A DNA stretch of 5,637 bases from an uncultured Clostridia bacterium. GTDB lineage: Bacteria > Bacillota > Clostridia > Oscillospirales > Acutalibacteraceae. The stretch's first letter is position 1, and every line of letters begins with the position of its first letter. Where the stretch lies: contig CALCBQ010000087.1 in the NCBI GenBank assembly GCA_937897215.1, positions 1 through 5,637 of the forward strand, given 5' to 3'. The notes under the pieces were generated by a model. It saw only the letters and a program-made list of their open reading frames with translations, ran no database searches and was not told where the DNA came from. A program made the translations under genes and the position numbers. Positions 1 through 5,456 of this stretch are shown here, one piece after another.

Positions 1-219
1 GACGGACTTGTAATCTGGGGCGATAACGAATTAATAGGTAGAGTGGTTAATGGTTACAACGACCACCGAATTGTAATGTCAGCATCAATTTTAAGTAGTG
101 AATGCTCACTACCTGTTGATATTACAGATTATAAAGCAGTGGAAAAATCTTACCCACATTTCTTTAATGATTTTAACAGCTTAGGAGGGAATGCAAATGT
201 CATCAATGACAGGAAATAA
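1..219 (+). CDS. aroA: 3-phosphoshikimate 1-carboxyvinyltransferase (EPSP synthase), C-terminal 72 residues
   Basis: This is the 3' end of a gene that begins upstream of the window; frame 1 is open from the first base to TAA at 217-219. The enzyme transfers the enolpyruvyl group of PEP to shikimate-3-phosphate, the sixth step of the cytosolic shikimate pathway. The visible tail carries the family's C-terminal signature: NDHRI at residues 20-24 of the fragment (the DHR contributes to PEP binding in EPSP synthases), then VDITDYKAVEKSYPHFF, matching the usual I-x-D-x-x-x-V-x-KSYP-x-FF ending, and a final LGG. The last codons overlap the start of aroC, and the aroC ribosome binding site lies inside this coding sequence, so translation of the two is probably coupled. 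No anomaly is seen in the fragment; the rest cannot be judged. Confidence 0.95.
   Translation, partial: DGLVIWGDNELIGRVVNGYNDHRIVMSASILSSECSLPVDITDYKAVEKSYPHFFNDFNSLGGNANVINDRK
183..189 (+). promoter_or_regulatory. Ribosome binding site of aroC (AGGAGGG), inside aroA
   Basis: AGGAGGG at 183-189 is a near-perfect anti-Shine-Dalgarno match. It leaves 1-2 nt before the ATG at 191, 7 nt before the ATG at 197 and 16 nt before the ATG at 206. Only the ATG at 197 has normal spacing, so the site decides the start of aroC. It also encodes Gly-Gly near the end of AroA. Confidence 0.8.
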
Positions 220-1261
220 AATTAAAATATCAGTTTTTGGTCAATCTCATTCTAATGGTATAGGCGTTGTGATTGACGGACTCCCTGTAGGCAAAAATAT
301 AGATATGGAAAAAGTAATGGCATTTATGGCTCGTCGTGCACCGGGCAAAAATTCCCTTTCAACCCAGCGTAAAGAGGCTGATACACCTGAAATCATTTCA
401 GGGCTAGTAAATGGTGTTACTTGTGGCGCCCCAGTTTGCGCAGTAATTAAAAATACAAATCAACATTCACAAGATTATAATAATATTATGGATACGCCAA
501 GACCATCTCACGCAGATTTTAGTGGCAATATCCGTTACAATGGGTTCAATGATGTGTCAGGTGGCGGACATTTTTCAGGTCGCCTTACCGCTCCACTTTG
601 CTTTGCAGGTGCAGTATGTATGCAGATTTTAGAAGAAATGGGCATAGAAATTCAGGCGCATATTCAAAAAATCAAAAATGTATATGATGATAAAATTGAT
701 TTTGTGAACATAGGTAAATGGAATACATCTGAAAAAGAGTTCCCTGTAATCAATGACGAAAAAGGCAAACTTATGGTTGCTGAAATTGAAAAAGCAAGAG
801 AAAACGGCGACTCAGTCGGTGGTGTAATTGAATGTGCAGTTACAGGGATTAAAGCAGGTTACGGAGACCCAATGTTTGACGGTGTTGAGAATAGCCTCTC
901 TAAAAATATTTTTGGAGTCCCTGCAGTTAAGGGTATAGAATTCGGTAACGGATTTGACGCAACTAATCTTTATGGTAGCGAAAACAATGACGATTTCTGT
1001 ATAGTGAATGGTGAAATCAAAACTGCAACCAACAACGCAGGTGGAATTAACGGAGGAATTACAAATGGTATGCCAATAGTATTCCGTACCGCCATTAAAC
1101 CAACACCATCAATTTATAAAGAACAAAATAGTGTAAGCCTTGCGGATAAAACTGAAAAGAAATTGCAAATTCAAGGTAGGCACGACCCATGTATAGTTCA
1201 GAGAGCTGTACCGGTAGTTGAAGCAGTTACTGCGTTTACAATTTTAGATTTAATAGTTTGA
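197..1261 (+). CDS. aroC: Chorismate synthase
   Basis: Converts EPSP to chorismate with loss of phosphate, using reduced FMN; a cytosolic enzyme at the branch point to Phe, Tyr, Trp and folate. The 354-residue length fits the short bacterial class. Visible signatures, counted from the ATG at 197, are FGQSHSNGIGVVIDGLP (14-30), RRAPG (46-50), RPSHAD with the conserved His (102-107), GGGHFSGR (122-129), NNAGGINGGITNG (279-291), KPTPSI (301-306) and RHDPC (328-332). The first and third clusters deviate from the textbook GESHG and GGGRxSxRET forms, which I believe is usual for clostridial members. The start at 197 gives MSSMTGNK, the common family opening, and has correct RBS spacing; an in-frame ATG at 191 sits too close to the RBS. 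The gene overlaps aroA by 23 nt. After the TGA come palindromic repeats and no clear terminator. Confidence 0.95.
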   Translation: MSSMTGNKIKISVFGQSHSNGIGVVIDGLPVGKNIDMEKVMAFMARRAPGKNSLSTQRKEADTPEIISGLVNGVTCGAPVCAVIKNTNQHSQDYNNIMDTPRPSHADFSGNIRYNGFNDVSGGGHFSGRLTAPLCFAGAVCMQILEEMGIEIQAHIQKIKNVYDDKIDFVNIGKWNTSEKEFPVINDEKGKLMVAEIEKARENGDSVGGVIECAVTGIKAGYGDPMFDGVENSLSKNIFGVPAVKGIEFGNGFDATNLYGSENNDDFCIVNGEIKTATNNAGGINGGITNGMPIVFRTAIKPTPSIYKEQNSVSLADKTEKKLQIQGRHDPCIVQRAVPVVEAVTAFTILDLIV

Positions 1262-1278
1262 GTAAAATTGCTTATTCC

Positions 1279-1322
1279 GCCCCATCTTAGAGGGGGCTGT
1301 CTGCGAAGCAGACTGGGGGAGT
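1279..1322 (-). repeat. Palindromic intergenic repeat, family A, copy 1 (inverted relative to copy 2)
   Basis: A G/C-rich element in AT-rich intergenic DNA. It has a perfect 6-bp stem GTCTGC (1299-1304) / GCAGAC (1308-1313) with a GAA loop, flanked by CCCC (1280-1283) and a G-run (1315-1319) that can pair outside it. Its reverse complement starts ACTCCCCCAGTC and has the same order of blocks as copy 2: ACTCCCYC, short hairpin, C-rich block, G-rich block. No T-run follows on either strand, so it is not a standard terminator. From memory, similar small repeats are common in gut Clostridia; I could not verify this. Confidence 0.6.
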
Positions 1323-1340
1323 ATTATAAGAGATTATGGA

Positions 1341-1389
1341 ACTCCCTCCGTCAACGCTAACGCGTTGCCACCTCCCTCACGGAGGGAGG
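1341..1389 (+). repeat. Palindromic intergenic repeat, family A, copy 2
   Basis: Contains a perfect outer 10-bp stem CTCCCTCCGT (1342-1351) / ACGGAGGGAG (1379-1388). Inside it is a perfect 6-bp stem CAACGC (1352-1357) / GCGTTG (1362-1367) with loop TAAC. Residual unpaired bases 1368-1378 form a second C-rich block. The layout matches copy 1 read on the opposite strand; the two are separated by about 18 bp, and their facing ends GGGGAGT (1316-1322) and ACTCCCT (1341-1347) are also complementary with one wobble. No T-run follows. It lies about 38 nt before the pheA start and could mark an mRNA processing or stability site, but that is inference. Confidence 0.65.
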
Positions 1390-1426
1390 GCAAATAAAAA
1401 TTATATATAACCAATCAGGTGATATT

Positions 1427-2572
1427 ATGGAAGACCTTTCAATCATAAGAGAAAAAATAAATAATATAGATAATCAAATTATAGAACTTTGGAAAGAGCG
1501 TATGGAAACTGCTCTTGCAGTTGCACAGTATAAAAAAGAAAATAATCTTCCTGTGCTTGACAGTAAGCGTGAGCGTGAACTTCTTAACCGTATCAGTAAT
1601 ATGGCTGGTGAGGATTTAGAGGTTTATTCTCGTGTGCTTTACGATACAATTATGAGTGTTTCTCGTTCATATCAGCATCGTTACCTTAATACAGATAGCG
1701 AATTGACCGAAAAAATCAAATCTGCAGTTGAGAATACATCAAAACTTTTCCCACAAAAAGCAATGGTTGCGTGCCAAGGTGTTGAAGGGGCATATTCAGG
1801 ACTTGCTTGCGAAAAACTTTTCAAATATCCAACCGTTTCATATTTCAAAACTTGGTATGACGTTGTAAATGCAGTTGAAAAAGGACTTTGTAAATATGGT
1901 GTTTTGCCAATCGAAAACAGTACTGCAGGTAGTGTAAACGCTGTTTACGATTTAATGGCAGAGCACAACTTTTATGTAGTTAAAAGTATTCGCCTTAAAA
2001 TTAATCATTGTCTTTTAGGCAACAAAGGTGCAACTCTTGACGGAATTAAAGAAATTTTTTCTCACGAACAGGCAATCAATCAATGTAGTGAGTTTTTGCG
2101 TGAGCATAGCAATATTAAGGTTACAGTTTGTGAAAATACTGCAGTTGCTGCAAAAATGGTTATGGAAAGTGGACGCACAGATGTCGCTGCAATATCATCA
2201 GAAAACTGCCGTGATTTATATGGTATGACACTTATTTCTGACGATGTGCAGAATAAAGATAATAACTATACTCGTTTTATTTGCATTTCAAAGGATTTAG
2301 AAATCTACCCAGGTGCCGATAAAACAAGTTTTGTTCTTACTTTGCCACACCACCCAGGCTCACTTTATCATACTCTTGCAAGATTTTATGCGTTAGGCAT
2401 TAATGTTCATAAAATTGAAAGCAGACCTATACAGAATAAAGACTTTGAGTTTATGTTCTATTTTGATATGTCAGTTTCAGTTTACGATAATGCTTTTTAT
2501 GAAATTCTTGAACAGTTAAAAGACGAGTGCGAATATTTCCACTATTTAGGTAGTTATTCGGAGGTAATGTAA
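1427..2572 (+). CDS. pheA: Bifunctional chorismate mutase / prephenate dehydratase (P-protein) with ACT domain
   Basis: Converts chorismate to prephenate and then to phenylpyruvate, the committed route to phenylalanine; cytosolic. Three domains are readable in 381 residues, close to the E. coli PheA length (386). Residues 1-85 are an AroQ-type helical chorismate mutase with the expected active-site set: R8, R25, K36, D45, R48, E49 and probably Q83. Residues about 110-288 are prephenate dehydratase, with QGVEGAYS (117-124), PIENSTAGSV (161-170) and the catalytic TRF motif (282-284). Residues about 298-375 are an ACT domain with PHHPGSLYHTL and ESRP (331-334), the phenylalanine-binding motif, so feedback inhibition by Phe is expected from family knowledge. 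The ATG at 1427 follows AGGTGA at 1417-1422. The upstream 165-bp gap holds two palindromic repeats, but I see no aromatic-rich leader peptide or T-box. The stop is 2 nt before the next start. Confidence 0.95.
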   Translation: MEDLSIIREKINNIDNQIIELWKERMETALAVAQYKKENNLPVLDSKRERELLNRISNMAGEDLEVYSRVLYDTIMSVSRSYQHRYLNTDSELTEKIKSAVENTSKLFPQKAMVACQGVEGAYSGLACEKLFKYPTVSYFKTWYDVVNAVEKGLCKYGVLPIENSTAGSVNAVYDLMAEHNFYVVKSIRLKINHCLLGNKGATLDGIKEIFSHEQAINQCSEFLREHSNIKVTVCENTAVAAKMVMESGRTDVAAISSENCRDLYGMTLISDDVQNKDNNYTRFICISKDLEIYPGADKTSFVLTLPHHPGSLYHTLARFYALGINVHKIESRPIQNKDFEFMFYFDMSVSVYDNAFYEILEQLKDECEYFHYLGSYSEVM

Positions 2573-2574
2573 CA

Positions 2575-3798
2575 ATGTACGGACTTTTAGGCGAGCATTT
2601 ACCTCATAGTTTCTCTCCGCAAATCCATAGTGCATTAGGCAATAAAGATTATACTCTTTTTGAAGTTGCACCCGAAAATCTTGACGTCTTTATGAAAGAA
2701 CATAATTTTAAGGGTATCAATGTTACAATACCTTATAAAAAGGCGGTTATTCCTTATCTCGATGTAATTTCTCCCGAGGCACAGAAAATCGGTGCAGTTA
2801 ATACTATTAAAGTAAAAGATGGTAAACTTTATGGAGATAATACTGATTATTTCGGTTTTAAGTATATGGTCGAAAAATCAGGTGTTACTATACACAATAA
2901 AAAAGCACTTGTGTTAGGTAGTGGTGGTGCGTCTTTAACAGTTCAAGCAGTCCTTCGTGATATGGGCGCAAGCGAAATTGTAGTTTTATCCCGAAATGGC
3001 GATAACAATTATGTTAATATGTATATTAAGCATACTGACGCCCAGATTATTGTAAATACAACTCCTGTTGGTATGTATCCTGACAATCTCAACACGCTTG
3101 TTGACCTTGATAGATTTGAGAATCTTTCAGGTGTGCTTGATGTTGTGTATAATCCACTTAAAACACGATTGGTTTTAGATGCTGAGCAGAGAAATATTCC
3201 GTCTTCAGCAGGACTTTCAATGCTTGTAGCTCAAGCTAAAAAAGCTCACGAAATCTTTTTTGATACAATAGTAGAAAATGATGTCTGTGAGCAGATTGAA
3301 CGCTTACTCATTTTACAGATGTGCAATATTGTTCTTATTGGTATGGCTGGTTGTGGCAAATCTACAGTTGGTAAAGTTCTTGCTGAAAAGTTAGGCAAGC
3401 AACTTGTTGATACTGACGAAATGATTGTGAACACAGAAAACAAGCCAATTCCTGAAATCTTTGCTGAAAGTGGCGAGGATTATTTCCGTTGGTGCGAAAA
3501 TCTTGCAGTTAATATTGCCGGCAGAGAAAAAAGCCAAATAATCGCAACAGGTGGGGGAGTAATAGTCAGACCTGAAAATTATAACGCCTTAAAGCAAAAC
3601 GGAATTATAGTTTTTATCAACCGTGATGCAGATTTACTTCCAACAAATGGAAGGCCTCTTTCACAAATGCACGGTGTAAAAACACTTTATGAAAAAAGAA
3701 TGCCGATTTATCGTCAGTTTGCCGATATTGAGGTTGACGGTAACGGCACAGTAGAAGAAGTAGCCAACAGAATTGTAAAGGAGATAGTGTCTTTATGA
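2575..3798 (+). CDS. aroE-aroK: Fused shikimate dehydrogenase (AroE) - shikimate kinase (AroK)
   Basis: One uninterrupted 407-residue frame encodes two consecutive pathway enzymes: NADPH-dependent reduction of 3-dehydroshikimate to shikimate, then ATP-dependent 3-phosphorylation. AroE part (about 1-245): HSFSPQIH shikimate-binding serines (11-18), NVTIPYK with catalytic Lys55, GAVNT (73-77), NTDYFGF with catalytic Asp91, dinucleotide loop GSGGAS (115-120), NTTPVGMYP (161-169) and MLVAQA (216-221). AroK part (about 249-407): Walker A GMAGCGKST (256-264), DTDEMI (279-284), FRWCE with shikimate-binding Arg305, TGGGV (325-329), lid NGRPL (358-362) and YEKRMPIYR (372-380). The ATG at 2575 follows GGAGG at 2560-2564. 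The junction has no stop. The internal ATG at 3319, where a free AroK would begin, has no convincing RBS. The AroE NADP domain is short: only about 20 residues separate LSR (138-140) from NTTP. Overlaps aroQ by 4 nt. Confidence 0.93.
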   Translation: MYGLLGEHLPHSFSPQIHSALGNKDYTLFEVAPENLDVFMKEHNFKGINVTIPYKKAVIPYLDVISPEAQKIGAVNTIKVKDGKLYGDNTDYFGFKYMVEKSGVTIHNKKALVLGSGGASLTVQAVLRDMGASEIVVLSRNGDNNYVNMYIKHTDAQIIVNTTPVGMYPDNLNTLVDLDRFENLSGVLDVVYNPLKTRLVLDAEQRNIPSSAGLSMLVAQAKKAHEIFFDTIVENDVCEQIERLLILQMCNIVLIGMAGCGKSTVGKVLAEKLGKQLVDTDEMIVNTENKPIPEIFAESGEDYFRWCENLAVNIAGREKSQIIATGGGVIVRPENYNALKQNGIIVFINRDADLLPTNGRPLSQMHGVKTLYEKRMPIYRQFADIEVDGNGTVEEVANRIVKEIVSL

Positions 3799-4226
3799 AA
3801 ATTCTTGTAATCAACGGACCAAATATAAATATGTTAGGTATTCGTGAACCGGGAATTTACGGTAGCCAAAATTACGAAACCTTGCTTTGTGATATTGATG
3901 CGTGGGCAAATGAACTCGATTGTGATGTTGAGTGCTTCCAGTCAAATCACGAAGGCGATATAGTTGATAAAATCCAACAGGCTTATGGCGAAGTAGATGG
4001 AATTGTAATCAACCCAGCAGCATATACCCATACAAGCGTTGCAATTTTAGATGCACTTAAATCTGTGGGTATCCCTGCAGTTGAAGTTCATATTTCAGAT
4101 GTAACTAAGCGTGAAGATTTTCGCCAAATCTCTTACGCTGGTATGGCTTGCGAAGAGCACATAATCGGCAAAGGACTCGAGGGCTACCATTTGGCTATGA
4201 AATATTTATGTGAAAAGTACGAATAA
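3795..4226 (+). CDS. aroQ: 3-dehydroquinate dehydratase, type II
   Basis: Dehydrates 3-dehydroquinate to 3-dehydroshikimate, the substrate of the AroE domain encoded just upstream; type II enzymes are usually cytosolic dodecamers. The 143-residue length is typical. Motifs cover the whole family profile: NGPNINMLGIREP (7-19), catalytic Tyr22 in GIYG, lid Arg17, FQSNHEGDIVD (48-58), INPAAYTHTSVAILDAL (72-88), EVHISD with catalytic His99 (97-102), and REDFRQIS (106-113). Asp102 replaces the Asn often found after EVHIS, a mild variation. The start ATG overlaps the aroE-aroK stop as ATGA and is preceded by AAAGGAG at 3777-3783, so translational coupling is likely. This is the last gene of the operon; transcripts probably end at the terminator near 4496-4531. 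It is unrelated to type I AroD. Confidence 0.96.
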   Translation: MKILVINGPNINMLGIREPGIYGSQNYETLLCDIDAWANELDCDVECFQSNHEGDIVDKIQQAYGEVDGIVINPAAYTHTSVAILDALKSVGIPAVEVHISDVTKREDFRQISYAGMACEEHIIGKGLEGYHLAMKYLCEKYE

Positions 4227-4264
4227 AACCATATTGTAGGGCTCTTTGCTTTACCGATATGGTT
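4227..4264. repeat. 8-bp stem-loop directly after aroQ
   Basis: AACCATAT (4227-4234) and ATATGGTT (4257-4264) form a perfect 8-bp inverted repeat starting at the base after the aroQ stop. The 22-nt loop contains TGTAGGG, which resembles the opening of the two family-B repeats just downstream. No T-run follows, so it is not a canonical terminator. It may be a decayed third repeat copy or an mRNA 3' structure; this is inference. Confidence 0.45.
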
Positions 4265-4266
4265 GA

Positions 4267-4294
4267 TTGTAGGGGACGTCGACTCGGCGTCCCG
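4267..4294 (+). repeat. Palindromic repeat, family B, copy 1
   Basis: Begins TTGTAGGGG and has a stem GGGACG (4273-4278) / CGTCCC (4288-4293) around the loop TCGACTCGG, ending in G. Aligned with copy 2 on the opposite strand, the opening TTGTAGGGG, the CTCGG at the end of the loop and the final CCCG are identical, while the inner stem bases differ in a way that keeps pairing. From memory, similar GTAGGGGC-type repeats occur in many gut Firmicutes; not verified here. Confidence 0.65.
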
Positions 4295-4320
4295 TTTTCA
4301 GTTTTTCCGTACACTTGTTT

Positions 4321-4349
4321 CGGGCTGCCGAGGTCGTCAGCCCCTACAA
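4321..4349 (-). repeat. Palindromic repeat, family B, copy 2 (inverted)
   Basis: On the minus strand it reads TTGTAGGGG, then a stem GGGCTG / CAGCCC (plus-strand 4322-4327 and 4338-4343) around ACGACCTCGG, ending in G. It is the inverted partner of copy 1, 26 bp away. The two outer TGTAGGGG / CCCCTACA ends could also pair over the whole 4269-4348 interval. Stem positions that differ from copy 1 differ on both arms (ACG/CGT against CTG/CAG). Confidence 0.65.
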
Positions 4350-4407
4350 ATTGGTTATATCTATAAATCGCAACGCAGCAAAACGCAGCTTGGCTTTTAT
4401 CGTTGTT

Positions 4408-4472
4408 CGCACTACATGGCAGAATGCAATGTATAGAAGTGCGCCCTTCCTGTTCGACAAATTCAAATTTGT
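4408..4472. repeat. Two adjacent hairpins of unknown role
   Basis: The first hairpin pairs CGCACT (4408-4413) with AGTGCG (4438-4443). Inside it TACAT (4413-4417, sharing one base) can pair with ATGTA (4429-4433) and GCA (4419-4421) with TGC (4425-4427) over a GAA loop. The second pairs ACAAAT (4457-4462) with ATTTGT (4467-4472) over TCAA. Neither is followed by a T-run. Nested pairing at two neighbouring sites is more than expected by chance but unproven; they may belong to the same mobile repeat as the family-B copies. Confidence 0.4.
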
Positions 4473-4495
4473 TGAAATGGAAAGACAGAAAATCG

Positions 4496-4531
4496 ACCCC
4501 ACTCTCTATCGAGAACGGGGTTTATTATTTT
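4496..4531 (+). terminator. Intrinsic terminator of the aro operon
   Basis: ACCCC (4496-4500) pairs with GGGGT (4517-4521) and TCTC (4503-4506) with GAGA (4511-4514), separated by a symmetric AC/AC internal loop and closed by TATC. A T-rich tract TTTATTATTTTG follows on the plus strand, as expected for rho-independent termination of transcripts leaving aroQ, about 270 nt after its stop. On the minus strand the stem lies 40 nt past the sleB stop but is followed only by CGATTTTCTG, so bidirectional use is possible but weaker. Confidence 0.65.
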
Positions 4532-4560
4532 GTTTTCCGTTTTCAACTTTCCATTTCCCA

Positions 4561-5265
4561 CTACTTGCAAAACACATGTCTTCCAATTGTAGTTACAACC
4601 GGCCTTGTTCTAATCCAACGATTACTTGTTTTTGCAGGATTATAATAGTATATAGCGCCACCGGTAGGGTCCCAACCATTTATTGCATCTCGTGCTGCTT
4701 TCTTTGCTGTATCATTTGGTGGTACATTCCAGTTGCTGTCGCGTACTGCCGAAAATGCACCTGATTGATATACAACTCCTGCAATAGAGTCGGGGAACGA
4801 CGAATGTCTTACACGATTTAATACTACTGCACCAACGGCAACTTGACCCACATAACTTTCGCCTCGTGCCTCTGCACCAATAATTCGCGCAAGAAGATAC
4901 ACATCACTTGAACTGTATCCACCTGTTGAAGAACTTCCACCTGACCCAAGACCCAAATATAATAATGTCTTACGCCCTGCAATACCGTCGGCAGTAAGTC
5001 CACAATTTTTCTGGAATTGTCGCACTGCTTTTTGCGTCGCTGTGCCATAAATACCATCAATGGAGCCAGAATATAAACCCAGTTCACGCAGCTTGCTCTG
5101 TATTTGTCTTACTTCTTGTCCTCGTGAGCCAAGCTGTGATAAAGTCTGTGCACTTTCGCTGTATGTGTATGCAATGGCTGTAATTACCAATACATTTACA
5201 AGAATAATGGCAACTATCTGCCACAATACTTGTTTTTTACTTCGAAATTCCTTTTGCGTATCCAT
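4561..5265 (-). CDS. sleB: Spore cortex-lytic enzyme SleB-like
   Basis: SleB-family enzymes cut cortex peptidoglycan during spore germination as lytic transglycosylases specific for muramic-delta-lactam; they are exported across the forespore inner membrane and held in the dormant spore. The 234 residues show a charged N-terminus, a hydrophobic segment (about 12-35) serving as signal or anchor, a peptidoglycan-binding 1 domain (about 47-103; QEVRQIQSKLRELG, GIYGTATQKAVRQFQ, DGIAG), a Gly/Ser-rich linker (106-120), and a Hydrolase_2 domain (about 121-234). That domain has AEARGE with the expected catalytic Glu132, QVAVGAVVLNRV, FSAV and IYYYNP. The start is set at 5265 because GGAGTG lies 9 nt upstream; an in-frame ATG at 5310 has no better RBS and would extend the frame over promoter sequence. 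It is monocistronic, convergent with the aro operon and divergent from the rRNA promoters; no ypeB follows in the window. CwlJ lacks the binding domain, so SleB is the better name. Confidence 0.9.
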   Translation of the reverse strand: MDTQKEFRSKKQVLWQIVAIILVNVLVITAIAYTYSESAQTLSQLGSRGQEVRQIQSKLRELGLYSGSIDGIYGTATQKAVRQFQKNCGLTADGIAGRKTLLYLGLGSGGSSSTGGYSSSDVYLLARIIGAEARGESYVGQVAVGAVVLNRVRHSSFPDSIAGVVYQSGAFSAVRDSNWNVPPNDTAKKAARDAINGWDPTGGAIYYYNPAKTSNRWIRTRPVVTTIGRHVFCK

Positions 5266-5427
5266 TTTAAATATCACTCCGAGTGTTTTATTCGGTATTA
5301 TGTTTACCATAACAGGATTTTTTATTCAAAAAACAGGAGTAATTGTGGTTAGAATGCGTATTATATACAATATATATTGCTGCAAAAATAAATTGAAAAA
5401 ATTTTTGAAAAAATTTTAAAAAAGTTG
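5266..5427. other. Divergent spacer between sleB and rRNA promoters
   Basis: No gene is supported here. It contains the sleB RBS and candidate promoter on the minus strand, a perfect 12-bp palindrome CAATATATATTG (5368-5379), and A-tracts at 5396-5401, 5408-5413 and 5418-5423 just upstream of the first rightward promoter. The A-tracts resemble an UP element. Confidence 0.5.
5296..5327 (-). promoter_or_regulatory. Candidate sigma-G-like promoter of sleB
   Basis: On the minus strand GAATA (plus-strand 5323-5327) and CATAATA (5296-5302) match the sigma-G consensus boxes (GHATR and CATWMTA). The gap is 20 nt rather than the usual 18 or so, which weakens the call. The -10 lies about 30 nt before the chosen ATG and leaves room for the RBS. 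sleB of Bacillus is known to be transcribed by sigma-G in the forespore, so a match here is expected. Confidence 0.35.
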
Positions 5428-5456
5428 TTGACAAGTCAATTTTGTTGTGGTATTAT
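5428..5456 (+). promoter_or_regulatory. Strong sigma-A promoter P1 (probable rRNA operon)
   Basis: TTGACA (5428-5433), a 17-nt spacer and TATTAT (5451-5456) form a near-consensus housekeeping promoter. Three A-tracts with 10-12 bp spacing lie directly upstream (5396-5423), as in UP elements of highly expressed stable RNA promoters. The predicted start is near 5463. The beginning of its transcript can fold (GCTGT 5463-5467 / ACAGC 5488-5492, inner GAGC/GCTC). Confidence 0.8.

Larger units (their letters stand above)
4227..4560. other. Non-coding region between convergent aroQ and sleB, rich in palindromes
   Basis: This 334-bp stretch has no supportable gene. In order it holds a stem-loop (4227-4264), two family-B repeats in inverted orientation (4267-4294 and 4321-4349), a short tandem repeat of AACGCAGC (4372-4379 and 4382-4389), two further hairpins (4408-4443 and 4457-4472), and an intrinsic terminator (4496-4531). 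The terminator sits within a wider imperfect palindrome, including AAATGGAAAG (4475-4484) / CTTTCCATTT (4547-4556). The open frames across it have no RBS and low-complexity translations. The composition suggests accumulated small repeat elements, possibly one composite element; no transposase or clear target-site duplication is visible. Confidence 0.6.

Noticed and set aside
1299..1313. Hairpins between aroC and pheA as intrinsic terminators
   Set aside because: Stems are strong but no T-run follows on either strand.
1336..1410. 24-codon open frame upstream of pheA that could be read as an attenuator leader peptide
   Set aside because: It lies mostly inside repeat copy 2, has no good RBS, contains no run of Phe or Tyr codons, and is not followed by a terminator/antiterminator pair.
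2028..2228. Alternative-frame open stretches inside pheA, aroE-aroK (minus strand 3246-3443, 3617-3814) and sleB (4824-5087)
   Set aside because: All lie within strongly supported genes and show no own RBS or family motifs.
3319..3798. Separate aroK gene starting at the internal ATG
   Set aside because: No Shine-Dalgarno sequence precedes it and the frame is continuous with aroE, so a fused protein is the simpler reading.
4315..4764. Plus-strand open frame of 149 codons (and a shorter one at 4403-4645)
   Set aside because: They cross hairpins and the terminator and run antisense into sleB; no RBS, and the translations are cysteine-rich without a recognisable domain.
5266..5310. N-terminal extension of SleB to the ATG at 5310
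   Set aside because: The extra 15 residues span the RBS and sequence after the candidate promoter; the ATG at 5265 has a well-spaced GGAGTG.
5060..5419. Plus-strand open frame of 119 codons antisense to sleB and its promoter region
   Set aside because: It is the complement of the SleB N-terminal half plus AT-rich promoter DNA, without an RBS or plausible domain.
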